From NCBI GenBank assembly GCA_011523705.1, contig WTGC01000049.1, positions 1-40,457 on the forward strand: 40,457 nucleotides of DNA, in the 5' to 3' direction. The DNA is from Chloroflexota bacterium. Its GTDB lineage: Bacteria > Chloroflexota > Anaerolineae > Aggregatilineales > Phototrophicaceae. The notes below the pieces were generated by a model. The model was not told where the DNA came from. It ran no database searches and saw nothing but the letters and a program-made list of their open reading frames with translations. This document shows, in pieces, positions 32,770 to 40,457 of this stretch. The position numbers and the translations under genes are program-made. Within the stretch, counting starts at the first letter, position 1. Each line of letters begins with the position of its first letter.

Positions 32770-34791
32770 TTACATGCCCTCAGCGATGATCTCCGCGATA
32801 TCGGCGACTTGGGGTCCGCCGCCAGCTTCGGCGCGGGCGTCTTCAAACATGCGCATGCAGAAGGGGCAGCCTACCGCCAAGGTCTGCGCGCCGGTTGCTG
32901 CCGCTTCCTGGTAACGTTCGCTGCTGACCTTGCGCTGGCCCGGCTCCTCTTCCTTCCAGAATTGTGCGCCACCGGCGCCACAGCAGAAGGAATTCTTCCG
33001 ATTGCGCGCCATCTCCACCAACGGAAGCCCCACACGCTTGAGGCTTTCGCGCGGCGCCTCCATGATGTCATTGTGGCGGCCGAGGTAGCAGGGATCGTGA
33101 AATGTCACATTGCTCCAGTGCGCTGGGTTCGCTCCTTGCCCGAGTCGCCCGGCGGCGATCAGCTCGTCGATCAACTCGCTGTGATGCAAGACTTCAAAAT
33201 GACCGCCGAAAGCATCGTATTCCTTGCCGATATTATGCAAGCAGTGCGGGCAAGTGACGACGATGCGCTTGGGTTTGAGCGCATTGAGCGCCTCCACATT
33301 CGCTGAAGCCATTTCGTAATAGAGGTACTCGTTGCCGGCGCGCCGCGCGACATCGCCGGTGCAGCTTTCTTCGTCGCCCAAGATGGCGAAATTGACATCG
33401 GCCGCATGCAGCAGTTTGACTAAAGCTCGCGCCGTCTTCTGCGCGCGCGGATCATAACTCACGGCGCAGCCGGTCCAATAAAGCACATCGAAATTCCGAT
33501 TCTCAGCGACCGTGGGAACGGGAAAATCCAGCCCGCTCGTCCAATTGCCGCGCGGCTCCGCGATCTGCCAGGGATTGCCCTGCCGTTCCATGCCATTGAA
33601 AGCGCCCAGCAATTCCGCCGGGAACTCGCTGCGCATCAAAACGGCATCGCGCCGGATATCGAGAATATCGAACATGGGCTCATTGCCTACCGGGCAGATA
33701 TCAATGCAAGCGCCACAAGCGGTGCAGGCCCAAAGGGCCGACTCGCTGAGCAGACCGTCGGCGAGCGTCCAGCTAGATTCCTCCCCGCTCGCCAACTCCT
33801 CCCAATGGTCCTTGATTGAGAATCGCTTGTTGATTTCCAGCGCCGCCGGCGACAGTTCCTTGCCGGTCACATAAGCCGGGCAGACATCCTGACAGCGGTT
33901 GCACATGATACAGGCGAAGCCGTCAAGGATATGCGTTTTCTGCAGATCCTCCAGCCGGGCCGCGCCGAATTGTTCGATCTCGTCGTCTTCGAAATCCAGT
34001 GGCGCCAAAGCCCCCAGCGAACGCCGCTGCGGGCGCGTCATGAAATTCAGCGGCGCCATGAAGAGATGCGCATGTTTGCTCTGTGGGAAATAGGGCAAGA
34101 ACAGCAAAATGCCCGCCAGCGCAACCCACCAGAAGAGATGACGCATTACTTCAAGCGCGTTGCCATCCAAGCCCGACCAAATGCCCGCCGCAGTTGACGC
34201 GAATGGCATGAACGCATCGTAGCCATGTTGAGCCACAGCCACCGACTCGCCCAGGAAACGCGCGCCGACATGCAGCAAGATGAAGACGGCGACGATTAAG
34301 GAATCGGTGGTTACGCCACCGTCTTTGACTTTGGCATGCAGAAGGACATTGTCCTGAAATTGCAGCGCCTTTCGGTTGGGGAGCGCGATTCGCCGCAGGA
34401 CGAAGTAAAGGACGCCGACCAAAACAATGATGCTCAGCGCATCGCCCAGGAAACGATAAGCATCGTAGACAGATCCTAGCTGAGCTAACTGCCGCTCGAA
34501 ACCCGGCAAGAAACCGATCAATAGGTCAAGCGCGTTGATCAAAAAATAATAGGTGAAGCCGAGCACGACGCCCCAATGCAGCAGGCTGGTTAGCGGGCGC
34601 GTCTTGAGAGTCGTCCGCTGCGTAAGATAGACCGCCAGCGCCTGAAGGATCCGGCGGAAGATGCCATCCAGGCGCAGCTCGCCCTGCCCGCGCCCGATAA
34701 TTTGGAACATTCCACGAAAGCCGGCATAACTGGCGCCCAAGGCAAGTAGCGCCAGCAGAATAAAGAGCATCTTTTCCACGTCTGTCAACAT
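32770..34791 (-). CDS. Membrane (Fe-S) oxidoreductase with HdrD-type CCG domains (FadF-like)
   Basis: A 673-residue fused redox protein. Residues 1-240 hold about six membrane spans with a NarI-like look (LLHWGVVLGFTYYFLI, VFILLHVGARFLGESVAV). A ferredoxin segment follows with two [4Fe-4S] motifs: CIMCNRCQDVCP (C294, 297, 300, 304) and CTACGACIDICP (C356, 359, 362, 366). The C-terminal half has two heterodisulfide-reductase (CCG-type) domains, one altered (ESCTGDVARRAG) and one canonical (FHDPCYLGRHNDIM, then SFCCGAGGAQFW). Such proteins pass electrons between a soluble donor, often ETF in FadF-type members, and membrane quinone. No etfAB is seen here, so the donor is inferred. A promoter with an overlapping palindrome lies upstream. 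Confidence 0.88.
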   Translation of the reverse strand: MLTDVEKMLFILLALLALGASYAGFRGMFQIIGRGQGELRLDGIFRRILQALAVYLTQRTTLKTRPLTSLLHWGVVLGFTYYFLINALDLLIGFLPGFERQLAQLGSVYDAYRFLGDALSIIVLVGVLYFVLRRIALPNRKALQFQDNVLLHAKVKDGGVTTDSLIVAVFILLHVGARFLGESVAVAQHGYDAFMPFASTAAGIWSGLDGNALEVMRHLFWWVALAGILLFLPYFPQSKHAHLFMAPLNFMTRPQRRSLGALAPLDFEDDEIEQFGAARLEDLQKTHILDGFACIMCNRCQDVCPAYVTGKELSPAALEINKRFSIKDHWEELASGEESSWTLADGLLSESALWACTACGACIDICPVGNEPMFDILDIRRDAVLMRSEFPAELLGAFNGMERQGNPWQIAEPRGNWTSGLDFPVPTVAENRNFDVLYWTGCAVSYDPRAQKTARALVKLLHAADVNFAILGDEESCTGDVARRAGNEYLYYEMASANVEALNALKPKRIVVTCPHCLHNIGKEYDAFGGHFEVLHHSELIDELIAAGRLGQGANPAHWSNVTFHDPCYLGRHNDIMEAPRESLKRVGLPLVEMARNRKNSFCCGAGGAQFWKEEEPGQRKVSSERYQEAAATGAQTLAVGCPFCMRMFEDARAEAGGGPQVADIAEIIAEGM

Positions 34792-34826
34792 GGCGAACGC
34801 GCTTTCGCTGGGCTGGTAATCGGCTC

Positions 34827-34845
34827 AAACTGACAGGTTCAGTTT
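34827..34845. promoter_or_regulatory. Perfect 19-bp palindrome overlapping a promoter: likely operator
   Basis: AAACTGA-CAGGT-TCAGTTT has 7-bp arms and a 5-bp centre. It overlaps the -10 box (34841-34846) of the minus-strand promoter for the Fe-S oxidoreductase. The size and spacing suit a dimeric repressor. No candidate regulator gene lies next to it. Confidence 0.5.
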
Positions 34846-34869
34846 ACCATTGCGCCAGCGATTCACCAA
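34841..34869 (-). promoter_or_regulatory. Promoter of the Fe-S oxidoreductase operon
   Basis: On the minus strand TTGGTG (34869-34864), a 17-base spacer and TAAACT (34846-34841). Transcription would begin at about 34834, inside the palindrome at 34827-34845, and run into the oxidoreductase, GNAT and glycosyltransferase genes. Confidence 0.55.
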
Positions 34870-34937
34870 CCAGCCACGGCGAGTGGCAACGGGCGCGACA
34901 CCGCCCCATTGCTTATTTGGCTAATATGTATGCAAGG

Positions 34938-34965
34938 TTGTCGAATTCGCAGCCATCAGTAGAAT
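34938..34965 (+). promoter_or_regulatory. Promoter of the DinB-like gene
   Basis: TTGTCG (34938-34943), a 16-base spacer and TAGAAT (34960-34965). The -10 box overlaps the in-frame ATG at 34964, which supports translation from 35003 instead. Confidence 0.5.
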
Positions 34966-35002
34966 GAGAAGCCACCAGAGTACAAGCAGGGGAGCGGCAA
35001 AA

Positions 35003-35599
35003 ATGATTGACTTTTCACCTATGCGCGATGGCGATTTGACTTACCTGGAATACGCCGCGCGCGAAAATATCGGACCGGCCGAGCTGAAACAGCTTAGCGA
35101 CGAGAGCATCACATTCTTGCTAAGTCAACTGGATGGGCTCAAGGATGGTGATATTGTCTTTGATCCGGAAGACCCGGACGCGGACGATCCCTTTGCCGTC
35201 GAAGGCGAAGAGGAGATCGGCTGGAATTTCGGGCATCTGATCGCCCACGTCACCGCCAGCTCGGAAGAGGGCGCCGCTTTGAGCTCGCTGCTGGCGCGCG
35301 GCGTGCCGGCATCCGAGCGCCCGCGCTACGAGACGCCCTGGCGCCATATCAAGACCGTGGCGCAGGTCCGTCAGCGCCTGGAAGAGAGCCGCCGCATGCG
35401 CAATGCCTATCTCGAGACTTGGCCGGATGCGCCGCTGCTGGATGTCTGCCGCGACGTATCCGAGCGCTTCACCGCCAGATTCGGAGAGATGAACGCGCCA
35501 GCCGCATTCCTGTTCGGCTTGTCGCACGAGGTCGGGCATTACGAGCAAATTGAAGAAGTCAAGCGTCAGGCGCTAGCTGCCCGCGCCGCGACCGCTTGA
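35003..35599 (+). CDS. DinB-like four-helix-bundle protein
   Basis: A 198-residue protein from ATG 35003 (MIDFSPMRDGDLTYLEY), with GGGGAG about eight bases upstream. The ATG at 34964 lies on the promoter. The sequence is helix-rich. It has HLIAHVTASSEEGA near 80-93, TPWRHIKTVAQVRQRLEESR near 113-132, and FLFGLSHEVGHYEQIEEVKR near 171-190. Spaced His residues at the ends of helices, with HxxxH in the last one, resemble the metal site of the DinB/YfiT superfamily. Members include thiol-dependent transferases and damage-induced proteins, so the reaction cannot be stated. It precedes hisS by about 70 bases. Confidence 0.65.
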   Translation: MIDFSPMRDGDLTYLEYAARENIGPAELKQLSDESITFLLSQLDGLKDGDIVFDPEDPDADDPFAVEGEEEIGWNFGHLIAHVTASSEEGAALSSLLARGVPASERPRYETPWRHIKTVAQVRQRLEESRRMRNAYLETWPDAPLLDVCRDVSERFTARFGEMNAPAAFLFGLSHEVGHYEQIEEVKRQALAARAATA

Positions 35600-35671
35600 A
35601 GCACAAGCTCCCGCTGAACGCTGGCGTGGAAGCGTCGCAAGCGTTTAGGAGTCGCCCATAACGGAGGGTTG

Positions 35672-37000
35672 ATGAGCAAGTTCATCGCGCCACGCGCGCC
35701 CAAAGGCTTTCGTGATTTCTTGCCGAAGACGATGCTGCGGCGCAATTACGTTCTCGATATCATCAAGGACGTGTTCCAACTCTACGGATTCGAGCCGATC
35801 GATACGCCGATCCTCGAGCTGCATGAGACGCTCTTCGGCAAATATGGCGAAGAAGCCGAGCAGTTGATCTTCACGGCGCAGCATGGGCGCAGCAAACGCG
35901 AGCCGCTGGCGATGCGCTACGATCTAACGGTGCCGCTGGCGCGCGTGGTGGGCCAGTACGAAAACCAACTCAACCTGCCCTTCAAGCGTTACCATATCGC
36001 GCCGGTCTTCCGCGGGGAACGCCCGCAACGGGGGCGCTACCGCGAATTCTGGCAATGCGACGCCGATACGGTTGGCGTGGCCAGCATGAGCGCCGATGCC
36101 GAAATCGTGATCATGATGCACGAGATTCTCAAGCGCCTCGGCTTCCCGCAATTCCTCATCAAGATCAATCATCGCAAACTCTTGGCCGCCATCGGCCAGT
36201 TTTCGGGCGTGCCGCAAGAACAGCTGCCTGATCTCTATCGCAGCGTCGACAAGTTTGACAAGATCGGCGCCGATGGCGTGAGGGACGAATTGATCGAACG
36301 GGGAATCGATGGCGATGCGGTCAGCCGCATGATGGAGCTGATTCAGGCGACGGAGCCCGGCGAAAACAACCTGGACGCAATCGGCCAGACCATCGGCAGC
36401 GAAGACAACGGACTCGATGAGCTGCGCCTATTGGCGGACTTGCTAAATGACGCCGCGGTCACTAGCGAACATTACGACTTCGACTTCACCATGGTGCGCG
36501 GGCTGGGCTATTACACCGGCCCCATATTCGAAACGGTCATCTCCGAGCCAAATCTGGGCAGCATCAGCGGCGGTGGACGCTATGACAATCTGATTGGGAT
36601 GTTCCGCCGTCAAAGCCTGCCGACGACCGGCACCTCCTTCGGTATCGAGCGCATCATTGATTTAATGGACGAGTTGGAGTTGTATCCGCCGCAGATGGGT
36701 GGCACGCTGGTGCAAGCGCTGGTGACGGTCTTCAGTGAGGAGACGCGGCGCGAATCGGCGCGGATTGGCAGGCAGCTGCGTGAGGCCGGCATCAATACCG
36801 AGGTCTACCTGGGCAGGCGCAAGCTGGGGCGACAGTTAGCCCATGCCGACAAGAAGAAGATTCCCATCGTCGTCATCGCCGGTCCCGCTGAGATCGAGGC
36901 CGGCGTCGTCAAGCTGCGGCGTTTGCGCGATGGCAATGAGATTGCGGTCGATGCTTCACGGGCTGCGGAAACGGCGATAGATCTCCTGCACGAAAGCTAG
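35672..37000 (+). CDS. hisS: Histidyl-tRNA synthetase
   Basis: HisRS charges tRNA-His. I start it at ATG 35672 with GGAGG five bases upstream; a TTG directly before it is a poorer choice. The 442-residue class II enzyme has motif 1 around LRRNYVLDIIKDVFQLYGFE, motif 2 in KRYHIAPVFRGERPQRGRYR and EFWQCDADTVG, and the HisA/HisB signatures RGLGYYTGPIFE and GGGRYDNLIGMF. Motif 3 is TTGTSFGIERII. The C-terminal anticodon-binding domain (ALVTVFSEETRRESARIGRQ) is complete. It looks fully functional. Confidence 0.97.
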   Translation: MSKFIAPRAPKGFRDFLPKTMLRRNYVLDIIKDVFQLYGFEPIDTPILELHETLFGKYGEEAEQLIFTAQHGRSKREPLAMRYDLTVPLARVVGQYENQLNLPFKRYHIAPVFRGERPQRGRYREFWQCDADTVGVASMSADAEIVIMMHEILKRLGFPQFLIKINHRKLLAAIGQFSGVPQEQLPDLYRSVDKFDKIGADGVRDELIERGIDGDAVSRMMELIQATEPGENNLDAIGQTIGSEDNGLDELRLLADLLNDAAVTSEHYDFDFTMVRGLGYYTGPIFETVISEPNLGSISGGGRYDNLIGMFRRQSLPTTGTSFGIERIIDLMDELELYPPQMGGTLVQALVTVFSEETRRESARIGRQLREAGINTEVYLGRRKLGRQLAHADKKKIPIVVIAGPAEIEAGVVKLRRLRDGNEIAVDASRAAETAIDLLHES

Positions 37001-37019
37001 GTCTTGGTCAGCACAAGCG

Positions 37020-37652
37020 ATGAAACGCAAAAACCACGTTCCCCTTGGTTGGCGCCTTTTCCGGCGGATATGCCCTGTCATAGCGTTAGTAATCGCGTTG
37101 GCGGCTGGTTGCAAAGCATGGGTGGCCGCTTGTTCACTGCCCCAAGATATGCAGTTGCCAGTCGAGTATATTCCCGTGCTCAGGGAGCAGTTGGATGATC
37201 CAGCGCAAGTCGCTATAACGCTTTATGACGGCGTGACGCGACAGCTGAGTCGATATGGCGCAAGCGGGCTTTATGAATTCAATCTCAACGAACTCTGTCA
37301 ACTTGATGACTGTTCCATTGAGTCGGTATCGATCCTGGTCGAGGTAGAGCGCTGGCCTGTCTGTTTGACCTATCATCGTTTCAATCATTATATCGCCACC
37401 GTCACATTCGACGATTTCAAGACCTTCGAAGCTGAACTCGAAACTGAGCGGATTCGAACGAGTTGGGGTAGACACGAGCCGTCTTACTCTAAATTCAGAG
37501 CAGAACTGAATCAGGAGCGAGCGTATGCGCTGCATCGCATCAGGATTTCGGAGCGGCACAGCGATGCAGTAGTGAGAGTCAAATACAATAGGTATTTTGG
37601 CACATGGTTTCCGACAGACGACTGGTATACGGTTTGGAATGTGGCGGAATAG
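37020..37652 (+). CDS. Hypothetical exported protein
   Basis: I do not recognise this 210-residue protein. The N-terminus is basic (MKRKNHVPLGWRLFRR), followed by a hydrophobic stretch at about 17-30 (ICPVIALVIALAAG) and C31. It looks like a signal peptide. C31 might be a lipid-modified Cys, but the -3 residue is Ala rather than Leu/Val/Ile, so a lipoprotein call is weak. The rest is mostly beta-type and charged, with several Cys (CQLDDC, CLTYHRF) and no known motif. Base composition is less GC-rich than the neighbouring genes, which may indicate recent acquisition or relaxed selection. It starts 20 bases after hisS. Confidence 0.55.
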   Translation: MKRKNHVPLGWRLFRRICPVIALVIALAAGCKAWVAACSLPQDMQLPVEYIPVLREQLDDPAQVAITLYDGVTRQLSRYGASGLYEFNLNELCQLDDCSIESVSILVEVERWPVCLTYHRFNHYIATVTFDDFKTFEAELETERIRTSWGRHEPSYSKFRAELNQERAYALHRIRISERHSDAVVRVKYNRYFGTWFPTDDWYTVWNVAE

Positions 37653-37739
37653 ACACTACCATCTTACGTTAGCCGGCCTCATTCTGATCCAAACGGGGTT
37701 TCGCGCTTTCTGACGCCCCGGGGATGAACTCAAACTGCG

Positions 37740-39248
37740 ATGATTACGCTACCCCGTTCAAGCGGCATCCTGCTCCACCCCACATCGCTGCCGGGCGATT
37801 ATGGCATCGGCGACCTGGGCAGGGGCGCCTATCGCTTCGTCGACTGGCTGAAAGCGCAAGGGCAGACCATCTGGCAGGTGCTGCCGCTGGGGCCTACCAG
37901 CTATGGCGATTCACCTTATCAAACGCTGTCCGCCTTCGCCGGCAACAGCAACCTAATCAGCTTCGATCGCTTGGTCGAAGATGGGCTGCTGGACAAAGGC
38001 GACCTGGCGGATACGCCGCCCTTTCCCAAGGACCGCGTCGACTATGGCTGGGCAATCCCCTTTCACAATCAGAAGCTGGCGCTCGCCTACCACAAATTTG
38101 CGGCGAATCCCGCTCCGGCGTTGAGTCAAGCATTCAGGCAATTTGTCAGCGAGAATCATTTCTGGCTGGGAGACTTCGCTCTCTTCATCGCCCTGAAGCG
38201 GCAGCACAAACAGCGACCCTGGACGGCCTGGGAGAGCGAGCTGCGGCGGCGCGACCCAGCTGCATTGGCGGCGGCGCGCGCAGCCTGCGCCGAGCAGATC
38301 AATCTGGAGCGCTTTCGACAGTGGCTCTTTAATCGGCAGTGGTCAGCGCTGAAGCAATATGCGCAGGGCAAGGGCATCCGGCTCATCGGCGACCTGCCGA
38401 TCTTCGTCGCCCACGACAGCGCCGATGTCTGGGCGCATCAGAGCGAGTACTTTCTGGATGAAAATGGCAGTCCGTCAGTGATCGCCGGCGTGCCACCCGA
38501 CTATTTCAGCCCGACCGGGCAGCGCTGGGGCAATCCGCTTTATCGCTGGGATGTGATGAAAGCGGCAGGATACACGTGGTGGATTGAGCGGATCAAGGCG
38601 CTGCTGTGTCTAGTCGATTTCATACGCATTGATCATTTTCGCGGCTTCGAAGCTTACTGGGAGATCCCGGCGAGCGAGCCGACCGCGGTCAAGGGGCGAT
38701 GGGTCGAGGGACCAGGCGCGCCATTGTTTGAGGCGATAGCGGCGGCGCTGGGCGAGCTGCCTATTATTGCAGAAGACCTGGGCGTGATCACGCCCGGCGT
38801 CGAAAAGCTGCGCGACGACTTCGGCCTGCCCGGCATGAAAGTGCTGCACTTCGCCTGGAATGGACCGGCCAACCCTTTTCTGCCCCACAATCACCGGGTC
38901 AACTCCCTCGTCTATACTGGCACCCATGACAATAATACGACCCGCGGCTGGTGGGAAAATGAAGTTGATGAACAAACGCGCGCCTTCGTCAAAGACTATC
39001 TCGGGCAAGATGTGCAGGACATCGTATGGACAATGGCGCGGGTCGGGATGCGCTCGCCGGCCAAGGTCTTCATCATGCCGATGCAAGATGTGCTAGGCTT
39101 AGGCGAGGAAGCGCGCATGAATCGACCAGGCGTGGCCGCCGGCAACTGGACCTGGCGCATCACTGACGCGGCGCTGACTCATCCGGGCAAAGAGGCGCTG
39201 CTGCATTTGACGCGACTTCATCAGCGCCACCCGGATCAGCAGCAGTAG
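37740..39248 (+). CDS. malQ: 4-alpha-glucanotransferase (amylomaltase, GH77)
   Basis: MalQ moves alpha-1,4-glucan segments between maltooligosaccharides in maltose or glycogen metabolism. The 502-residue length fits bacterial amylomaltases. Signatures include SSGILLHPTSLPGDYGIGDL, WQVLPLGPTSYGDSPYQ, PTGQRWGNPLYRW, the nucleophile region DFIRIDHFRGFEAYWEIPA, the acid/base in LPIIAEDLGVITPGV, and GTHDNNTTRGWW with the third carboxylate. All catalytic motifs are present. No clear Shine-Dalgarno sequence precedes the ATG. No other glycogen or maltose gene lies within the window. Confidence 0.96.
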   Translation: MITLPRSSGILLHPTSLPGDYGIGDLGRGAYRFVDWLKAQGQTIWQVLPLGPTSYGDSPYQTLSAFAGNSNLISFDRLVEDGLLDKGDLADTPPFPKDRVDYGWAIPFHNQKLALAYHKFAANPAPALSQAFRQFVSENHFWLGDFALFIALKRQHKQRPWTAWESELRRRDPAALAAARAACAEQINLERFRQWLFNRQWSALKQYAQGKGIRLIGDLPIFVAHDSADVWAHQSEYFLDENGSPSVIAGVPPDYFSPTGQRWGNPLYRWDVMKAAGYTWWIERIKALLCLVDFIRIDHFRGFEAYWEIPASEPTAVKGRWVEGPGAPLFEAIAAALGELPIIAEDLGVITPGVEKLRDDFGLPGMKVLHFAWNGPANPFLPHNHRVNSLVYTGTHDNNTTRGWWENEVDEQTRAFVKDYLGQDVQDIVWTMARVGMRSPAKVFIMPMQDVLGLGEEARMNRPGVAAGNWTWRITDAALTHPGKEALLHLTRLHQRHPDQQQ

Positions 39249-39307
39249 CGGTAGTATACCGTTTACGGAAATAACTACTCGCGTCGTCTTGTTTCCGAGA
39301 ATAGTTT

Positions 39308-39844
39308 ATGGACCCGCAAAGCGTCTTTCACGAAGAATGGCTGCGCAGCTTGCGCGAGCAATATAAACACGTTGCGCGCAATGACGATCGCGTGACTTTA
39401 AAGTCCCTTTCGGACGTCATGAGCAAGGTCGGCTTCCGCGAAAGCGAATTGGCGCAGTTGCGGATTGAAGCGACGATGCATGTTGACGAGGTCGGCAATG
39501 ACTTCAGCGCCGACTTGCAGATTCTTGGCGAACACAGAGCAGCGCAGGCGCATCCGGCTGAATGCGTATGTCCCGATTGCGTTACTGTCGATGAGAGCCC
39601 ATTCGACGCCGAGGGTCAGCCGATCACGCCCGATCCGGAAGCGGAGGCTGGCGAGACCGGAATCGTATTCCCCGTCGCTGAATTCGAAGAATCTGACGCC
39701 ATAGCGCATTCGGAATCGGTCACATTTGAGGACAGCGTCGCCGCTGACGTGTTGCAGTCGGCAGAAGCGGAAACGGAGCCGGCCGAAGATGAAGATGAAG
39801 GCGAGAACGATCCAGACGCGCCCGCGCAAATGAGCCTGTTCTGA
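39308..39844 (+). CDS. Small acidic protein with C-terminal clamp-like motif QMSLF
   Basis: The 178-residue protein has a helical, basic N-terminal part (FHEEWLRSLREQYKHVARND, then LSDVMSKVGFRESELAQLRI). A short Cys-rich HPAECVCPDC lies near residue 77-86. A long acidic, low-complexity region then runs to the end. The last five residues are QMSLF, close to the bacterial sliding-clamp (DnaN) binding consensus QL(S/D)LF, which is often C-terminal and on a flexible linker. I recall similar N-terminal parts in Chloroflexota proteins without assigned function. It starts 59 bases after malQ, beyond a short CGGTA-GTA-TACCG palindrome, and ends two bases before tadA. It may be a replication- or repair-linked accessory protein, which is inference. 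Confidence 0.6.
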   Translation: MDPQSVFHEEWLRSLREQYKHVARNDDRVTLKSLSDVMSKVGFRESELAQLRIEATMHVDEVGNDFSADLQILGEHRAAQAHPAECVCPDCVTVDESPFDAEGQPITPDPEAEAGETGIVFPVAEFEESDAIAHSESVTFEDSVAADVLQSAEAETEPAEDEDEGENDPDAPAQMSLF

Positions 39845-39846
39845 CG

Positions 39847-40320
39847 ATGCCGATCACGGATGACGACCGGAAATGGATGCGACACGCCCTGCGGCAAGCC
39901 GAGCGCGCCCTGGAATCGAAGGATGTGCCAATTGGCGCGATCGCCGTGCATCGGAGCGAGGCGATCGGGCGCGGCCGCAACCGCCGTGAAGCGGACAAGG
40001 ACCCGACAGCGCACGCCGAGATGATCGCCCTGCGCGAGGCGGCCGCCGCGCTCGGTACATGGCGCCTTGATGATGTGACGCTCTATTGCACGCTGGAGCC
40101 TTGCGCCATGTGCGCCGGCGCGATGGTGCTGGCGCGCTTGCCCCGACTGGTCTACGCGGCATCCGACCCCAAAGCGGGCGCGGCCGGCAGCGTCTTTGAT
40201 CTGACGCGGCACCACCGGCTCAATCATCGCTTGCATGTCGAAGGCGGTCTGTTCGCCGACGAAGCGGCTGAACTGATTCGCGGGTTCTTCCAAAGTCTCC
40301 GTGGCGGATCAGGGTCCTAA
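39847..40320 (+). CDS. tadA: tRNA(adenine34) deaminase TadA
   Basis: TadA converts A34 to inosine in tRNA-Arg(ACG). The 157-residue protein has the zinc-dependent deaminase core: VPIGAIAVH, the catalytic HAEMIALREAA (His ligand and Glu proton shuttle), and TLEPCAMCAGAMVLAR with the two Cys ligands. The DPKAGAAGSVFDL segment and NHRLHVEGGLFADEAAEL near the end separate TadA from cytidine deaminases. It follows the small acidic gene after two bases, so the two are probably cotranscribed. Confidence 0.93.
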   Translation: MPITDDDRKWMRHALRQAERALESKDVPIGAIAVHRSEAIGRGRNRREADKDPTAHAEMIALREAAAALGTWRLDDVTLYCTLEPCAMCAGAMVLARLPRLVYAASDPKAGAAGSVFDLTRHHRLNHRLHVEGGLFADEAAELIRGFFQSLRGGSGS

Positions 40321-40360
40321 GTGTTGAGCAACTGGCTGTTCAAATTCGCCCGCCGGCCTG

Positions 40361-40366
40361 TATACT
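40361..40366 (+). promoter_or_regulatory. -10 box of the tRNA-Ser promoter
   Basis: TATACT lies 13 bases before the tRNA 5' end, giving a start at about 40373. The -35 region (TTCAAA near 40339, 16-base spacer) is weak. Confidence 0.4.
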
Positions 40367-40379
40367 GAATGTCCGCTCG

Positions 40380-40457
40380 GGAGAGGTGCCAGAGTGGACG
40401 ATCGGGACTGTCTCGAAAACAGTTGTACCCTCCGGGGTACCGTGGGTTCGAATCCCA
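40380..40457 (+). tRNA. tRNA-Ser(CGA), 3' end beyond the window
   Basis: The acceptor strand begins GGAGAGG, followed by a D-arm (GCCAGAGTGG), an anticodon arm ACTGT-CT-CGA-AA-ACAGT giving anticodon CGA (Ser, UCG codons), a long variable arm (TACCCTCCGGGGTACC) typical of serine tRNAs, and the T-arm GGGTTCGAATCCCA. The window ends before the 3' acceptor strand and CCA. Confidence 0.92.

Noticed and set aside
37020..37120. Lipoprotein signal in the hypothetical exported protein
   Set aside because: LAAGC has Ala at -3 where Leu/Val/Ile is expected, so only a general signal peptide is claimed.
1..40457. CRISPR array, prophage, insertion sequence or integrase
   Set aside because: I saw no regularly spaced direct repeats, no transposase or integrase motifs and no phage structural genes. 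The intergenic repeats are short and non-coding.

Overview
This window looks like chromosomal DNA from a GC-rich bacterium, most likely Chloroflexota (Anaerolineae or a close relative). That placement is inferred from protein character: a B12-dependent NrdJ, the shape of the dcw cluster, and several small conserved proteins I associate with that group. It was not confirmed by a database search.

Layout. (1) 1-1066 is a small accessory patch. It holds the end of an MNT-type nucleotidyltransferase, a decayed HepT-like remnant, and a minus-strand pair (84-aa unknown protein plus DUF2335 membrane protein) behind a perfect TTGACA/TATAAT promoter. (2) uvrC lies on the minus strand. (3) 3450-19279 is a division and cell-wall cluster: rsmH, an ftsL-like gene, an FtsI-type PBP, mraY, murD, ftsW, murG, two CvpA-like paralogues, murC, murB, ftsQ, ftsA, ftsZ, closed by a terminator. 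murE, murF, ddl and mraZ are absent. Three long gaps in the first half carry hairpin-rich interspersed repeats. Two copies are inverted around rsmH-mraY. (4) nrdJ has a roughly 240-nt leader with several hairpins, followed by a YdcF protein, an arginase-family protein and a small double-CxxC protein. (5) infC-rpmI-rplT is followed by a terminator, a TrmH-type methyltransferase and lpdA. (6) A minus-strand block holds two tandem GT-C glycosyltransferases, a GNAT acetyltransferase and a membrane Fe-S oxidoreductase. (7) A plus-strand block holds a DinB-like protein, hisS, an exported unknown protein, malQ, a small acidic protein ending in a sliding-clamp-like motif, tadA, and the 5' part of tRNA-Ser(CGA).

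How the genes fit together. Region 3 supplies lipid-linked peptidoglycan precursor steps (MraY, MurG, MurB/C/D), the septal polymerase (FtsW) and the divisome core (FtsZ, FtsA, FtsQ, FtsL). The most unusual point is that the FtsI-type PBP has lost the SxxK lysine (it reads SIMQ) and has KPG in place of KTG/KSG, while its neighbour FtsW keeps the catalytic Asp region. This suggests a structural, non-transpeptidase PBP partner. Other points of interest are the tandem CvpA-like pair inside the cluster, the structured nrdJ leader with repeated GTGCTATA elements, a perfect palindrome over a promoter at 34.8 kb, and the clamp-like QMSLF tail.
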